Assembly (NCBI RefSeq): GCF_023273875.1 | Contig: NZ_CP096882.1 | Span: 4,774,001-4,838,000 of the forward strand | Direction: 5' to 3' | Source of the DNA: Pseudarthrobacter sp. SSS035 | Lineage (GTDB): Bacteria > Actinomycetota > Actinomycetes > Actinomycetales > Micrococcaceae | DNA: 64,000 nt | In this document: piece by piece, positions 1 through 9,026 of the stretch | How the letters are laid out: the number at the start of each line of letters is the position of its first letter | Position numbering within the stretch: the stretch's first letter is position 1 | Position numbers and translations under genes: made by a program | Notes under the pieces: generated by a model | Told to the model about the DNA's origin: nothing | The model's database searches: none | The model's input: the letters and a program-made list of their open reading frames with translations, nothing else

Positions 1-690
1 GCATCCCCGGGTTGGGCGGTGGTGGAGGCCTTTACGGCGAGCACGGACGGGATGGACCGGCCAGCCAGACCCTGCCGGAACGGGTGGCGTCCCCGCAGCC
101 GGCATCGGCCACTAGCACAGGAGGCTTCTGCCCCCCAAGGGCGAGTTCGTCGATCATTTCCAGGGTCAGCGCCCATTTGGTGCGGTGCCGGACGGTGTCC
201 GGGATCTTCGCCTTCTCCCGCCGGATCCGGATCCGTTCGGCGTCCCCGTTGGTCTCCGCGCAGGTGTCGTCCCAGGTCTCGGGCACGAACAGGCGGCAGT
301 TCAGCGGACAGGACGCGGTGTCGGTGGCAGCGTGCACGCTGACGGCGATCTGGCAGTTCCCGATTTTGCCCAACGTTCCGGATTACTGGCGAGCCACGCA
401 CGGGGAGGCGGTGCCGTCCTTCTTGAACCCCGTATCGACCACCCACGCCTCGAGCCCGATCGTTTCGATGGCCAGACCCGCGAGCCGCCGGCGGACCGAT
501 TCCACCGCCCAGGACGAGGAGGAGATGAACTGTTGCAGCTGCTGGTAATCGATTCCCAGGCGCTCTCCCATCGGCTGCATCGACTTGCGCCGCCCGTCAA
601 GCATCAGCCCGCACACGTACAGGCCGTCCTTGGCCCCGCTGGTCGGCCCGGGCAAGAGTTGAAAATATTTCGCAGCGAAGTACTACTAGG
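1..690 (-). pseudogene. IS701-like transposase remnant
   Basis: Minus-strand translation gives the middle of a DDE transposase of the IS701 type. Recognisable blocks are MLDGRRKSMQP, GTASP..ARQ, GKIGNCQIAVSVHAATD and RHRTKWAL..EMIDEL. The gene is broken. An in-frame TAA at 381-383 replaces the usual Tyr after VARQ. A frameshift near 645 separates the preceding ADQR block. Another near 85-90 moves the C-terminal part (FRQGLAGRSIPS) into a different frame. The 3' part runs off the left edge. The lesions are read directly; the family assignment rests on recognised conserved blocks. Confidence 0.8.
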
Positions 691-695
691 GTCTG

Positions 696-800
696 ACACG
701 AAAATTCGGTGGTCACCGAATTTGAGTCGTACTCGCTGAGGTGATTCAGGACCATCCGCACGGTACGCGCACCCTGACCTTCAGGGTATCGCTTGGTCAT
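696..800 (-). pseudogene. IS3-family OrfA remnant (N-terminus only)
   Basis: About 33 codons starting with ATG at 800 (MTKRYPEGQGARTVRMVL...) match the N-terminus of IS3-family OrfA, a helix-turn-helix protein. The frame then passes into the neighbouring IS701-like remnant. A related fragment (MRKRYPQDQRDRAVRMVL) lies at 50507-50788, and the leader upstream of both starts is similar (796-834 and 50786-50830). An 8-bp inverted repeat, ATTCGGTG / CACCGAAT with a 2-nt spacer, lies at the junction near 703-720. Confidence 0.65.
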
Positions 801-844
801 AGTCGCTATCCTTCACAAAAGGAAGCAACATCAACCCGGTACGG

Positions 845-1714
845 TTAGTAGACTATCTGTTCTCGGATCTGCGCAAGGGCGCGACGGTATTGACGCGGGC
901 TCCGACCCTTTAGAGCGCGAAAACAACGATTGAAGTTGGACAGGTTCCCGTAACCGCAGTGGAAGGCGATGTCCGATATCGACAGCGCCGAATCACCAAG
1001 CAACTGACTTGCTCTGGCGACGCGCAGCTCCATCACGTACTGGGTCATAGTCCGGCCCAGTGAGCGGCGGAAGAAACGGCTGAATGCAGCCTCGCTCATG
1101 TGGGCTACCTCTGCTACTTCAGTAAGCCGAATGCTGCCCGTGAATCGCTCCTGCAGGTACTCACAAACCGCATTAACACGCTCACGCGCATCGGGACTCA
1201 ATCCGAGCATGAGGCCGCTATTGTCCAACTTACGGCTCTGCGTCCTGCCGGCCAACTCCACAAGCAGGGACAATAGGGCAAGCGTTTGTTCGCTGGGGCT
1301 CAATGCCTGCAGGCTTTGGCACCGTTCGATAGTGGAAGCGTCGGCCTCAAAGACCGTGGCTGCTGCCGCGGAAGATACGTCGAGCATCCTCCCCACGTCA
1401 GCGAACTCGGGCGCCCCAAAGAAATCTGAGCCCAGAAACTCCCTCCGGAACTGCACCACGATCGCCTCCTGCTCGGTTGTCCCGGCGGACGAGGCGTAGG
1501 CGTGCGGCACGTCGGAGCCAATCAGTGCGAGATCTCCGGGGCCGTAGTTCTCGACGCTGGTGCCGATCATCCGCGTTCCGGTGCCTCGTGTGATCAGTAT
1601 GAGTTCAAACTCGGGATGAAAGTGCCAGCTAAAATTGAAGGTGGGCTGGGAAAGCAGGCGGCACAACCAGGATCTTTCCTCGGGAGCGTGGACCCTTGTA
1701 AACTCGGCGCGCAT
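845..1714 (-). CDS. AraC-family transcriptional regulator
   Basis: A protein of about 289 residues with two parts. The N-terminal half is a cupin-like sensor (FNFSWHFHPEFELILI, then a PGDLALIGSDVPH motif), typical of AraC proteins that bind a small metabolite. The C-terminal half holds two helix-turn-helix motifs ending in the AraC signature (ISDIAFHCGYGNLSNFNRCFRA, then SPRQYRR). The ATG at 1714 is chosen; a TTG at 1741 would add nine residues without a better ribosome site. It is divergent from the dioxygenase at 1832, so it probably controls that gene and itself from the 117-bp spacer. The inducer is unknown. Confidence 0.9.
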   Translation of the reverse strand: MRAEFTRVHAPEERSWLCRLLSQPTFNFSWHFHPEFELILITRGTGTRMIGTSVENYGPGDLALIGSDVPHAYASSAGTTEQEAIVVQFRREFLGSDFFGAPEFADVGRMLDVSSAAAATVFEADASTIERCQSLQALSPSEQTLALLSLLVELAGRTQSRKLDNSGLMLGLSPDARERVNAVCEYLQERFTGSIRLTEVAEVAHMSEAAFSRFFRRSLGRTMTQYVMELRVARASQLLGDSALSISDIAFHCGYGNLSNFNRCFRALKGRSPRQYRRALAQIREQIVY

Positions 1715-1831
1715 ACTATTGATGATACCGGTCCGTCCCAACTACGCCCCACTGGCGGCGGCGTCCGGGCAAATGAGTACCGGAACTGGTCAAAGGCGCA
1801 GTGGTAAGGGACCTAGGACCAGACCAGACTA

Positions 1832-2680
1832 GTGGCTATGGATAACAACCACACTGTCACGTCAGTCAAGTATGAAATCGATTCTCCGTACCGGCTCGAA
1901 GACGCCGCCCGTCAGCGCTTTGCGGATGAGGGGTTCATAAGAATCGACGGGGTTCTGAGCCCCGAAACCATCGAGCACTATGAGCCCGAGATCACGGCCA
2001 AGGTCCTTGAGCTTAACACCATGCACCTGCCCATGGAAGAGCGGTCGACCTACAAGAAGGCGTTCCTGCAGGTCTCGAATCTTTGGCAGCACAGCGAACT
2101 CGCGCGCGAGCTGACATTCTCTCAGCGTCTCGCTCGGATTGCGGCCGAACTCATGGGCGTTGAGCGCGTCCGTCTCTATCACGACCAAGCCCTCTATAAG
2201 GAAACTGGCGGTGGTATCACGCCTTGGCACGCCGATCAGTATTATTGGCCGCTTTCCAGCGATCGCACCTGCACCGTGTGGATTCCGCTCCAAGACACGC
2301 CGCTGGAAATGGGGCCGTTGAGTTTTGCTGTCGGCAGTAACAACTTCGAGTTCGGTCGCGACATGGGGATTAGCGACGAGTCGGAGAAGCAGATGCAGAA
2401 GGCGTTCGCAGAAAAGGGATTCATGGTCTCAGAGGAGCCCTATCGCCTCGGTGACGTCAGCTTCCATCAGGGGTGGACGTTCCACCGCGCCGGGCCTAAT
2501 CGGACCCAGGCGCCGCGGCGTGTGATGACCATCATCTACATCGATGCGGATATCACATTAACGAAGCCGACAAACAGCAATCAGGAACTCGAGCGCTGGT
2601 TTCCAGGTATTGAACCGGGGGAGGTCCCGGATACGCCGCTCACGCCGGTTCTGTACGAAGCTGCTGGCGACAAGACCTGA
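1832..2680 (+). CDS. Phytanoyl-CoA dioxygenase (PhyH) family protein
   Basis: A 282-residue non-haem Fe(II)/2-oxoglutarate-dependent oxygenase of the PhyH family. The metal-binding HxD is visible in TPWHADQYYW, and the distal histidine is probably the one in TFHRAGPN. Family members hydroxylate lipids, amino acids or small natural products, so the substrate cannot be named. The listed start is GTG; an in-frame ATG two codons later (1838) is equally plausible, and neither has a strong Shine-Dalgarno sequence. It is divergent from the AraC regulator at 845-1714, its likely controller. No other catabolic gene is attached to it. Confidence 0.88.
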   Translation: MAMDNNHTVTSVKYEIDSPYRLEDAARQRFADEGFIRIDGVLSPETIEHYEPEITAKVLELNTMHLPMEERSTYKKAFLQVSNLWQHSELARELTFSQRLARIAAELMGVERVRLYHDQALYKETGGGITPWHADQYYWPLSSDRTCTVWIPLQDTPLEMGPLSFAVGSNNFEFGRDMGISDESEKQMQKAFAEKGFMVSEEPYRLGDVSFHQGWTFHRAGPNRTQAPRRVMTIIYIDADITLTKPTNSNQELERWFPGIEPGEVPDTPLTPVLYEAAGDKT

Positions 2681-3377
2681 GTTCCACCGTAGCGCAGGAC
2701 CAGCCCCCATTGTTTTCAGCGGCAGAAGTCCGAAGCAGGTGGCTGGCGTACGCGCCAGTCACCTGCCGCAGTTGGTCCAGGGCGACCTCTCACGATCATT
2801 GGCCACCAGTGCACCCATAAGTCCATCGCTGATCGGGATCTCCACCGATGGCCCCCGACGACGGCGAGGTCACGCCATATCTGCTGACTGGGGGGACCAC
2901 CACTGTTCGTCCATGGCTGAGAAAGGCTCGGAAGACTTGAGTTCTGGCGGTCGCTGCAACACCCGGATTTTTGGGAGTTGCAACGACCGGGCTCGTTTAA
3001 CCGACGGATTGCCGCGTGCCTGAAGCTGCTGCCAACCCGTCATCGCCTACGCGGGAAACCCATGCGGACGGAACCCCCAGCGCTGCCAGTGCCGCGGTCA
3101 GATTCGCTTCCGCCCCCGCTGCGGATCGTGAAAAGGCGGCGACGTTTTCAAGCGGCCGCTCTCTTCGCGACGAGGCCCGGCAGCCCGTCCCCGATGCACA
3201 CGGCGCTGTCCTTGATTCTGCCCCAGGTCACATCTGCCCCGCGACATTCTTGTTCCGATGGAATCAAGGGGTGATGTTGCCTCCAGTTCGCACATCCCGT
3301 GTACCGGGCCGGCGACGTCCCCTTCTTGTATGCGGTGTCGTGGCGGGATTTGGTTATGACGCGCCTTCAACGCCGTG
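2681..3377. other. Gene-free stretch with one imperfect inverted repeat
   Basis: About 700 bases between the PhyH-family gene and the convergent ThuA gene hold no convincing coding sequence on either strand. The only clear structure is an imperfect inverted repeat with arms 2949-2960 (GGTCGCTGCAAC) and 2977-2988 (GTTGCAACGACC), 11 of 12 matching. It could be a terminator stem for the convergent genes or an old insertion-sequence end. Confidence 0.5.
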
Positions 3378-4139
3378 TCATCTGGCGAACCATTCGCGTT
3401 CCGGATGCTGGACAGTAGGCGACTCGCGGCGTACTTCGGGCTGGGAGGCCCAGGCCACGCCGTTGGCGAGGACCTGCCGGATCTGCTTTTGGTGGTAGAC
3501 GGGGTACTCCTGGTCGCCGGGGCTGAAGTAGAAGATCCGGCCCCGACCCCGGGTGAAGGTAATCCCTGACCGGAAGATCTCGCCGCCTTCGAAGGAACTG
3601 ATGAAGACCAGCTCGTCGGGGGCGGGGATGTCGAAGTATTCACCGTACATTTCCTGTTCGGGGATGATGATGGGGCTTTCGATGCCTTGGGCGATCGGAT
3701 GCGTTGGATCCACGTTCCAGACCAGTTCGCGTTCGCCCTCGTTGCGCCACAGCAGCGAGCAGGTAGTACCGAGCAGACGGATGAAGATCTTTGAGAAGTG
3801 CGCCGAGTGGAGCACGAGAAGCCCCATGCCCGCGAGGACGTGCCGCTGCACCCGGTCTACGACGGCGTCGTCGACCTCGGCATGGGCACGGTGGCCCCAC
3901 CAAAGCAGCACGTTGGTGTCCGCCAGCACCTCTTCCGTGAGCCCGTGTTCCTCGTCCGCCAGGACAGCCGTGCGGATGGCAGCATCGGGGAAGTGCTCGG
4001 CCAGGCCTTGCGCGATGGCACCGTGGATGCCGTCCGGGTAGTTGACGGCCATGGACGCAGGGTCATGCTGTGCCTCATGCACGCCTTCGTTCCAGACCGT
4101 GATCCTCAAGGGGCGGCCCGTTGTCGTATTTGCACTCAT
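3378..4139 (-). CDS. ThuA domain-containing protein
   Basis: About 253 residues with the ThuA fold, a glutamine-amidotransferase-like domain found in trehalose and other sugar catabolic operons. Visible blocks are LRITVWNE..HE, YPDGIHGAIAQGL, LLWWGHRAH, GLLVLHSAHFSK and a C-terminal GRIFYFSPGDQEYPVY. ThuA proteins in Rhizobium are linked to 3-keto-disaccharide metabolism; the reaction here is not known. Start: ATG at 4139, with GGAG about 11 nt upstream inside the end of the preceding gene. It lies six bases after the Gfo/Idh gene and is its operon partner. A second ThuA copy at 10314-10820 has lost its middle. Confidence 0.88.
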   Translation of the reverse strand: MSANTTTGRPLRITVWNEGVHEAQHDPASMAVNYPDGIHGAIAQGLAEHFPDAAIRTAVLADEEHGLTEEVLADTNVLLWWGHRAHAEVDDAVVDRVQRHVLAGMGLLVLHSAHFSKIFIRLLGTTCSLLWRNEGERELVWNVDPTHPIAQGIESPIIIPEQEMYGEYFDIPAPDELVFISSFEGGEIFRSGITFTRGRGRIFYFSPGDQEYPVYHQKQIRQVLANGVAWASQPEVRRESPTVQHPEREWFAR

Positions 4140-4144
4140 TGGTG

Positions 4145-5257
4145 TCAAAGCTCCACTTCGCGATGTTCGGTTGCAGACTGGTAGCAGGCGTCGATGATGC
4201 GGGCGCGGCTCAGTGCCAGGGATCCGTCGTGCACGCCCCAGACCGTTTCACCGCCACGCACCACCGTGACGAAATCCTCTACGACGGCCTGGTGCGCTCG
4301 TCCAGGTTCGGCCGCAGGTGTGTAGTCGGCGTTCTTGCCGTCCTTTTCGGTGTAAACGCGCAGGTCTGCGATCGGAGTCATCGAAGCCCCGACCGCCCGC
4401 AGGTCGGCTCCTCCATCGGTACCGAAGACTGAGAAGTCCATCAGGTCTGCCTCCTCACGGTAGCTGGCCCACCCCGCCTCGATGATCAGCGTGGCACCGC
4501 CCTCAAGCCGAATGAAGGCCGAGGCGAAGTCCTCCACTTCGTAGGCGAAGTTGGTGCTCAGTGCGGTGTAGCGGTCGTTGCCGCCGCGTCCGCGTGGACC
4601 CAGCTCGGCGTGGGTTGCCGCGGAGACGCTGACCACCTTGGGTTCGCCCAGCAGATAGAGGGCATAGTCCAGGACGTGGACGCCGATGTCGGCCAGTGGG
4701 CCACCGCCGGCCATTTCCTTGTTGGTGAACCAGCTGCCCAGTTTGGGGATGCCGGAGCGGCGCAACCAGGAGGCCTTGGCATAGTAGGGGCGGCCCAGGT
4801 CGCCGCGTTCGATGATGCCTTTGAGCACCTGGATGTCGCCGCGGCGGCGGTGGTTAAATGCGACGTCGAGTACGCGGCTGGCACGGCGGGCGGCGTCTAC
4901 CATGCGCTGACCTTCTTCGCCGTTGCGGGCTATGGGCTTTTCGCTGAGCACGTGCAGGCCGCGTTCTAATGCGGCGATTGCTATCGGCGCGTGCAGGAAG
5001 GTCGGCACCGCCACGCTTACGGCGTCCAGGCCGTCAAGTTCCAGGAGCTCCTCCCAACTGAGGAACTCATTCGGGATGGAGTACTCCTGCGCCAGTTCGT
5101 CGCGAAGTTCGTCCTCCATGCCGGCAAGGGCGACGATCTCGACGCCCTCGATCTGGCTGTAGGCCTTCAAATGCTGCTGCCCTGCCCAGCCCAGGCCGAC
5201 TACTCCGACCCTGAGAGTTGCTTTCTGGGGCGGTGCTGCGGATGGTTCGCGGGTCAT
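4145..5257 (-). CDS. Gfo/Idh/MocA-family oxidoreductase
   Basis: 370 residues with an N-terminal NAD(P)-binding Rossmann fold (VGVVGLGWAGQQH at about 17-30) and the family's conserved EKP motif (HVLSEKPIARN). The C-terminal alpha/beta domain contains GGGPLADIGVHVLDYAL, where the catalytic Asp and His usually lie. Such enzymes oxidise or reduce sugars, inositols or keto-sugars. Pairing with ThuA is common in keto-sugar pathways, so a role in oxidising the cluster's carbohydrate is a reasonable inference. The start overlaps the stop of the truncated permease upstream (TAGATG), implying an original operon of permease, dehydrogenase and ThuA. Confidence 0.92.
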   Translation of the reverse strand: MTREPSAAPPQKATLRVGVVGLGWAGQQHLKAYSQIEGVEIVALAGMEDELRDELAQEYSIPNEFLSWEELLELDGLDAVSVAVPTFLHAPIAIAALERGLHVLSEKPIARNGEEGQRMVDAARRASRVLDVAFNHRRRGDIQVLKGIIERGDLGRPYYAKASWLRRSGIPKLGSWFTNKEMAGGGPLADIGVHVLDYALYLLGEPKVVSVSAATHAELGPRGRGGNDRYTALSTNFAYEVEDFASAFIRLEGGATLIIEAGWASYREEADLMDFSVFGTDGGADLRAVGASMTPIADLRVYTEKDGKNADYTPAAEPGRAHQAVVEDFVTVVRGGETVWGVHDGSLALSRARIIDACYQSATEHREVEL

Positions 5258-5497
5258 CTATTTGGCTCCTTGGATGAGTCGTTGATGATGCATTGAGACT
5301 TTCAGTCCGGAGACGATGCGTTTCTGGCAGATGAGGACGAGAACGACCAGCGGGAGGACCACAATGATCGACGCTGCACCGATCCGTCCGAGCGGTTGGT
5401 CGTGTTCGGTGGCTCCGGAGAAGAATGCGATCGCTACCGGGGCGGTTCGGGCCAGTGGTGAAGTAGTCAGCGGGACTTCATCGAGAACTACAATCAC
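5258..5497 (-). pseudogene. C-terminal remnant of a MalG-type sugar ABC permease
   Basis: About 75 residues match only the end of a carbohydrate ABC transporter inner-membrane permease: LARTAPVAIAFFSG, then a last membrane span (ASIIVVLPLVVLVLICQK) followed by the usual RIVSGL. Family members have about 280 residues, so roughly three quarters are gone. The missing part was apparently deleted when this piece was joined to the end of the isomerase-like gene at 5494. No substrate-binding protein or second permease of this importer remains nearby. Confidence 0.8.
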
Positions 5498-7335
5498 AAC
5501 AGGCCACGCACGGCACTCAAAGGCGCCTCACCAGCCACCCGTGTCACCAACGACCCCGGGGTAGTACATCTAGCGCGCGCCAGCGCCGTCTCCGTACCGC
5601 GGATCGAGGCCTTGACGGTCGCCAGCTGCTGACCCACGCCGCTGCCGTGCGGGCCGATCGTGTAGGCCCCCACGGCAGCAGGAACGATGAACGTCTCGGC
5701 GTAGCTGACCACAAACGGGGCGAAGCTGCCGTCCGGGCTCTCGACCACGGCTTCCGTGCCCTCGACGAGGTTCAGCACGTTAACGGTGCCGTTGGTGTTG
5801 TGCTCCACGACGTCCGTGAACCAGTGCCGTCGGACCTCGATGAACTCCAGCTCGTGTAAACCGGTGCGCTCCTCGGTCCAGCCGGGACCCGAACCCAGTT
5901 CTTCCACCTGGTCCAGCAACTGCTCCCTGGCCCATTCGGTGTTGCGGTCCCACTGGATATTGCGGCTGGCATGATCGACGTGGATGGGGCGGGGCCGTCC
6001 GTCCAGGCCCACACGGTCCCAGTCCCACATCTTGAACGTGAAAATGTACGGTGTCGCGGAAATCTCCAGCACCATCGAGTTGGCACCCGAGCAGTGCACC
6101 GTCCCCGCCGGGATGGAGAAGTGGTCGTGCTTTTTCGCCGGAAAAGCGTTAACGTAATCCTCCGCCGGAAAGTGGGTGCCGCCGTCAGACGCCCTCTTCA
6201 GATCTTCCACCATGGCGGCGGGGTCTGTGCCGGACTTCAGGCCCAGGTAGACCACGGCGTCCTCGGCACAATCGAGGATGTAGTAACTCTCATCCTGGGT
6301 GTAGTGCATCCCGAAGCGGTCCTGGATGTAGTCCGTCAGCGGGTGCACCTGGAGCGAGAGGTTGCCACCTCCCATGGTGTCCAGAAAGTCGAAGCGGATG
6401 GGGAACTCGGCACCGAAACGGGCGAAGGTCTGCGCCCCGAGGAGCCCGACCGGCTGGGTGAAGACGACATCGATAGAGGGCAGCTCCACGATCTCGCCGC
6501 CCACGTCCAGCAGGATGCTGTTCTCCTCCGGAACGCAGTCAAAACACCAGGCGTAGTTGTCGGCGTCACCGTCCAGCCCCAGGACGTTCTTCATCCACTG
6601 TCCGCCCCAGACGCCGGGGTCAAAGAACGGCACCACACGGAACGGAGTCTTGGCCACGGCAGCCATGCCTCTGTGGAATGTCTCGCCCGTGATCAGTTTG
6701 GCCCCGCTCACGGTGCGGTTCGTGTCCAGAACATAGTCGACGGCGGGAAACAGGGAACGCTTATGGCGGTCCGCCACACGCCACTCGACAAAGAAGCTCC
6801 GCTTGTACTTACGCAGGTTGTCCTCATCGGTGTTGCTGCAGCGCCAGTTGGGGGCACCAGCCCGCTGGCGCTGCTGCAGCTCCCAGCGGGCCATGTCCGC
6901 CAGGACCAAGGTGCGGTCCCGAAGTGGCACCAGCGCCGCGCCCCAGCCCACCAGGACCGTGGGGACATCGTCTGCGGCTACCTGCCGGGCGATGTCCGCG
7001 AGCCTTTCGGCGTCGTAGAAATCCGCGAGGGCGTGGTGGCTGATGACGCCGAAGACGCGGTCCTCAGTGAGGTTGGCGGCGATCAGCTCATCGATCTCGG
7101 CGGCGGAACGCGCAGCGAGCTCCTCCACATTCAACACCCGGTGGCCGGGCAGGGCCTCGGCGACGAAGGCCTGCAATTCGTCCATCTTCACGCCCGGGTA
7201 AGTATCCACCACAATGGTCTTCGCTCCGTGGCGGGCCACTTCCTGCCACGCGTCCGTCCCGGACCAGACGGACGGGTTCCCGGGCACAGGAACACTTGGG
7301 AACTTGTCGTAGCTGCTTGGGAGAGTCGAAGTCAT
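5494..7335 (-). CDS. Class I mannose-6-phosphate isomerase-like protein, two-domain
   Basis: 613 residues. The C-terminal half is a cupin of the type I phosphomannose isomerase family, with zinc-ligand signatures QVHP (329-332), DESYYILD (348-355) and IPAGTVHCSG (408-417). The N-terminal 230 residues resemble the extra nucleotide-kinase-like domain of long isomerase homologues, but no P-loop is visible. It may interconvert a hexose phosphate aldose and ketose. The last 30 or so residues, after VKASIRG, look foreign: the frame seems to have lost its own stop at the deletion junction with the permease remnant and reads on. The gene starts 26 bp from the LacI-type operator at 7361-7374. Confidence 0.82.
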   Translation of the reverse strand: MTSTLPSSYDKFPSVPVPGNPSVWSGTDAWQEVARHGAKTIVVDTYPGVKMDELQAFVAEALPGHRVLNVEELAARSAAEIDELIAANLTEDRVFGVISHHALADFYDAERLADIARQVAADDVPTVLVGWGAALVPLRDRTLVLADMARWELQQRQRAGAPNWRCSNTDEDNLRKYKRSFFVEWRVADRHKRSLFPAVDYVLDTNRTVSGAKLITGETFHRGMAAVAKTPFRVVPFFDPGVWGGQWMKNVLGLDGDADNYAWCFDCVPEENSILLDVGGEIVELPSIDVVFTQPVGLLGAQTFARFGAEFPIRFDFLDTMGGGNLSLQVHPLTDYIQDRFGMHYTQDESYYILDCAEDAVVYLGLKSGTDPAAMVEDLKRASDGGTHFPAEDYVNAFPAKKHDHFSIPAGTVHCSGANSMVLEISATPYIFTFKMWDWDRVGLDGRPRPIHVDHASRNIQWDRNTEWAREQLLDQVEELGSGPGWTEERTGLHELEFIEVRRHWFTDVVEHNTNGTVNVLNLVEGTEAVVESPDGSFAPFVVSYAETFIVPAAVGAYTIGPHGSGVGQQLATVKASIRGTETALARARCTTPGSLVTRVAGEAPLSAVRGLL

Positions 7336-7360
7336 GGTCTTCCGATCGGACGTGGATTTT

Positions 7361-7374
7361 TGATAACGTTACCA
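7361..7374. promoter_or_regulatory. LacI-family operator in a divergent promoter region
   Basis: TGATAACGTTACCA is a near-perfect palindrome centred on AACGTT, the CG-centred shape bound by LacI/GalR-family repressors. It lies in the 96-bp spacer between the isomerase-like gene (start 7335, minus) and the SGNH hydrolase gene (start about 7432, plus), so one repressor could control both arms. No lacI-type gene is present in the window. Confidence 0.75.
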
Positions 7375-7431
7375 TCAGTAGATGAAGATGTCCGGCCGAG
7401 TGCCGGAATTCTGTGGAAGGATGGTGTCGCA

Positions 7432-8148
7432 GTGTTGCGGATGGTTTCTTACGGACATTCCTGGATCGCCGGCGACGGCGCCACGACGGCGGCGAACTGC
7501 CTCGTCCAATGTGCGGCACGCCGACTGGGTTTCGAGCCAGAAAACCGCGGAGTCGGTGGCAGCCTTAGCACCGCAACCGCAACGCTTCTCGTTGAGGATC
7601 CCCCGCCTCCTGCCAGCGTCTATGTCGTGATGACCGGCTTGAATGATCTGCGGTTCGGCGGTGAATCCGCGGAGTCGCTGGAACGGTACTCTGAGGCGCT
7701 CGACAGTATCTTCAGTGCATTCCATCGCGCTGATCCCGACGCGGCGATAGTCGCTGTCGAGCAGCCCCATCTGGTCGACTTTCGCCTCCATGCACCCTAC
7801 GACCGCGGTTCCAACGAACTAGTTGACATCTTCAATGAAGAACTCCGAAGTGTCGCAGCCACCCATCGACGCGTCGTGGTGGCCGAGGTGGAGGGCTGGG
7901 ATTCGGCGAGCATGCTCGACCCGGACACGGTGCATCCGAACGACGCCGGCCATAATTTCCTTGCCGACGTCGTGACGTCAGCGATGATGGGATATTTTGT
8001 GTCAAAACGACATCGGGATAACACAATCAAGTTTCGGCGTTCTTCGCCAGAGCGCAACGGGTTTGAAAGGCCGGACGGGAATCCCCAGGGTGCACTCCGG
8101 GTGGTCTTGAGCTGTGATGGGGCAGAGCCAGGGCCCGGAGCATCGTGA
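7432..8148 (+). CDS. SGNH/GDSL-type hydrolase
   Basis: About 238 residues. The catalytic blocks of the SGNH superfamily are visible: the nucleophile serine in SYGHSW near the N-terminus, GVGGSL, the Asn in MTGLNDLR, and the Asp/His pair in DTVHPNDAGH. Likely an esterase removing acyl groups from a carbohydrate. GTG at 7432 is chosen because GGAAGG lies about 11 nt upstream; an ATG at 7441 is the alternative. The last 45 residues after MMGYFVSK are Arg/Pro-rich and unlike the fold, so the natural end may have been lost. First gene of the rightward arm from the LacI operator. Confidence 0.82.
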   Translation: MLRMVSYGHSWIAGDGATTAANCLVQCAARRLGFEPENRGVGGSLSTATATLLVEDPPPPASVYVVMTGLNDLRFGGESAESLERYSEALDSIFSAFHRADPDAAIVAVEQPHLVDFRLHAPYDRGSNELVDIFNEELRSVAATHRRVVVAEVEGWDSASMLDPDTVHPNDAGHNFLADVVTSAMMGYFVSKRHRDNTIKFRRSSPERNGFERPDGNPQGALRVVLSCDGAEPGPGAS

Positions 8149-8228
8149 TGCGGCCGCGGCACGGGTGCAGCGGGCATCCCGGATGCCGGAAAACAATTTC
8201 AAGCACCCAACGATTCTTGGAGAAATAA

Positions 8229-9026
8229 ATGAATATGATCTGCGTGCAGGAACAGCACCTGCCGGGCGAGTCCATGGAGGAGAAGTGGGATATCGCGCAG
8301 GAGTGGGGCTTCGATGGCATCGAGCTGCGCGGCAAGGGGGACTTCGGATTCCGGGAGCGGCTGCCCGAACTGCGGAGGGCGGCAGCGAGGGGAATCCCCA
8401 TGCCGACAGTCTGCGTCGAGATGATGCATTTCATCGGCGCGTTCGACGCCGAACAACGCCAGGACGCGATTGTGCAGATGAAATCGCTGTTGGACGTCAT
8501 GGCGGAAATCGGCGGGCGGGGAGCGATGACGCCGGCCTCGTACGGGATGTTTTCGGATCGGCTTCCTCCTTTCGTCTCTCCGCGCAGCACCGAAGAGGAC
8601 CGGAAGGTCCTCATTGACGGGCTGGGCCAGGTAGGAGCCCACGCCGCTACCCTGGGTGTGGAACTGTATCTTGAACCGCTGAACCGGTATGAGAACCACA
8701 TGGTCCGCCGGCTGGACGACGCCGTCTCCCTGATCAAGGAGATTGGCCTCGATTCCGTGAAGGTCGCTGCCGACACTTATCACATGAATATCGAGGAAGC
8801 CGATCCGGCCGCGGCGCTGCTCGCCGCCGGTCCTTACATTGGACATGTCCAGGCCAGTGACTCCAACCGTCTGGAACCGGGCTCGGGCCACATCGACTGG
8901 GCATTGTTTGGCTCCACGATCCGTGCCATCGGATACACCGGCCCGATTGCGTTGGAGAGCCGGCTGTCGGGCCCCGCACAGGACGTCCTGCCGGCGAGTC
9001 CCGTCCTGCTGCGGAGGTTCCTGTGA
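8229..9026 (+). CDS. Sugar phosphate isomerase/epimerase (AP-endonuclease-2 TIM barrel)
   Basis: 265 residues of the xylose-isomerase-like TIM-barrel family. Metal-binding carboxylates and histidines are visible in YLEPLNRYENH, VKVAADTYHMNIEE and HVQASDSNRLEPGSGHIDW. Family members isomerise or epimerise keto-sugars and inositols. Start: ATG at 8229 after a good site (GGAGAAATAA). It lies 80 bp after the SGNH hydrolase gene and overlaps the next gene by GTGA, so translation is coupled. With the Gfo/Idh dehydrogenase and ThuA on the other arm it fits an oxidised-sugar pathway. Confidence 0.9.
   Translation: MNMICVQEQHLPGESMEEKWDIAQEWGFDGIELRGKGDFGFRERLPELRRAAARGIPMPTVCVEMMHFIGAFDAEQRQDAIVQMKSLLDVMAEIGGRGAMTPASYGMFSDRLPPFVSPRSTEEDRKVLIDGLGQVGAHAATLGVELYLEPLNRYENHMVRRLDDAVSLIKEIGLDSVKVAADTYHMNIEEADPAAALLAAGPYIGHVQASDSNRLEPGSGHIDWALFGSTIRAIGYTGPIALESRLSGPAQDVLPASPVLLRRFL

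Noticed and set aside
5971..7430. A very long plus-strand open frame opposite the isomerase-like gene
   Set aside because: It is the antisense shadow of the minus-strand gene at 5494-7335. Only its end, from about 7432, carries SGNH hydrolase motifs.
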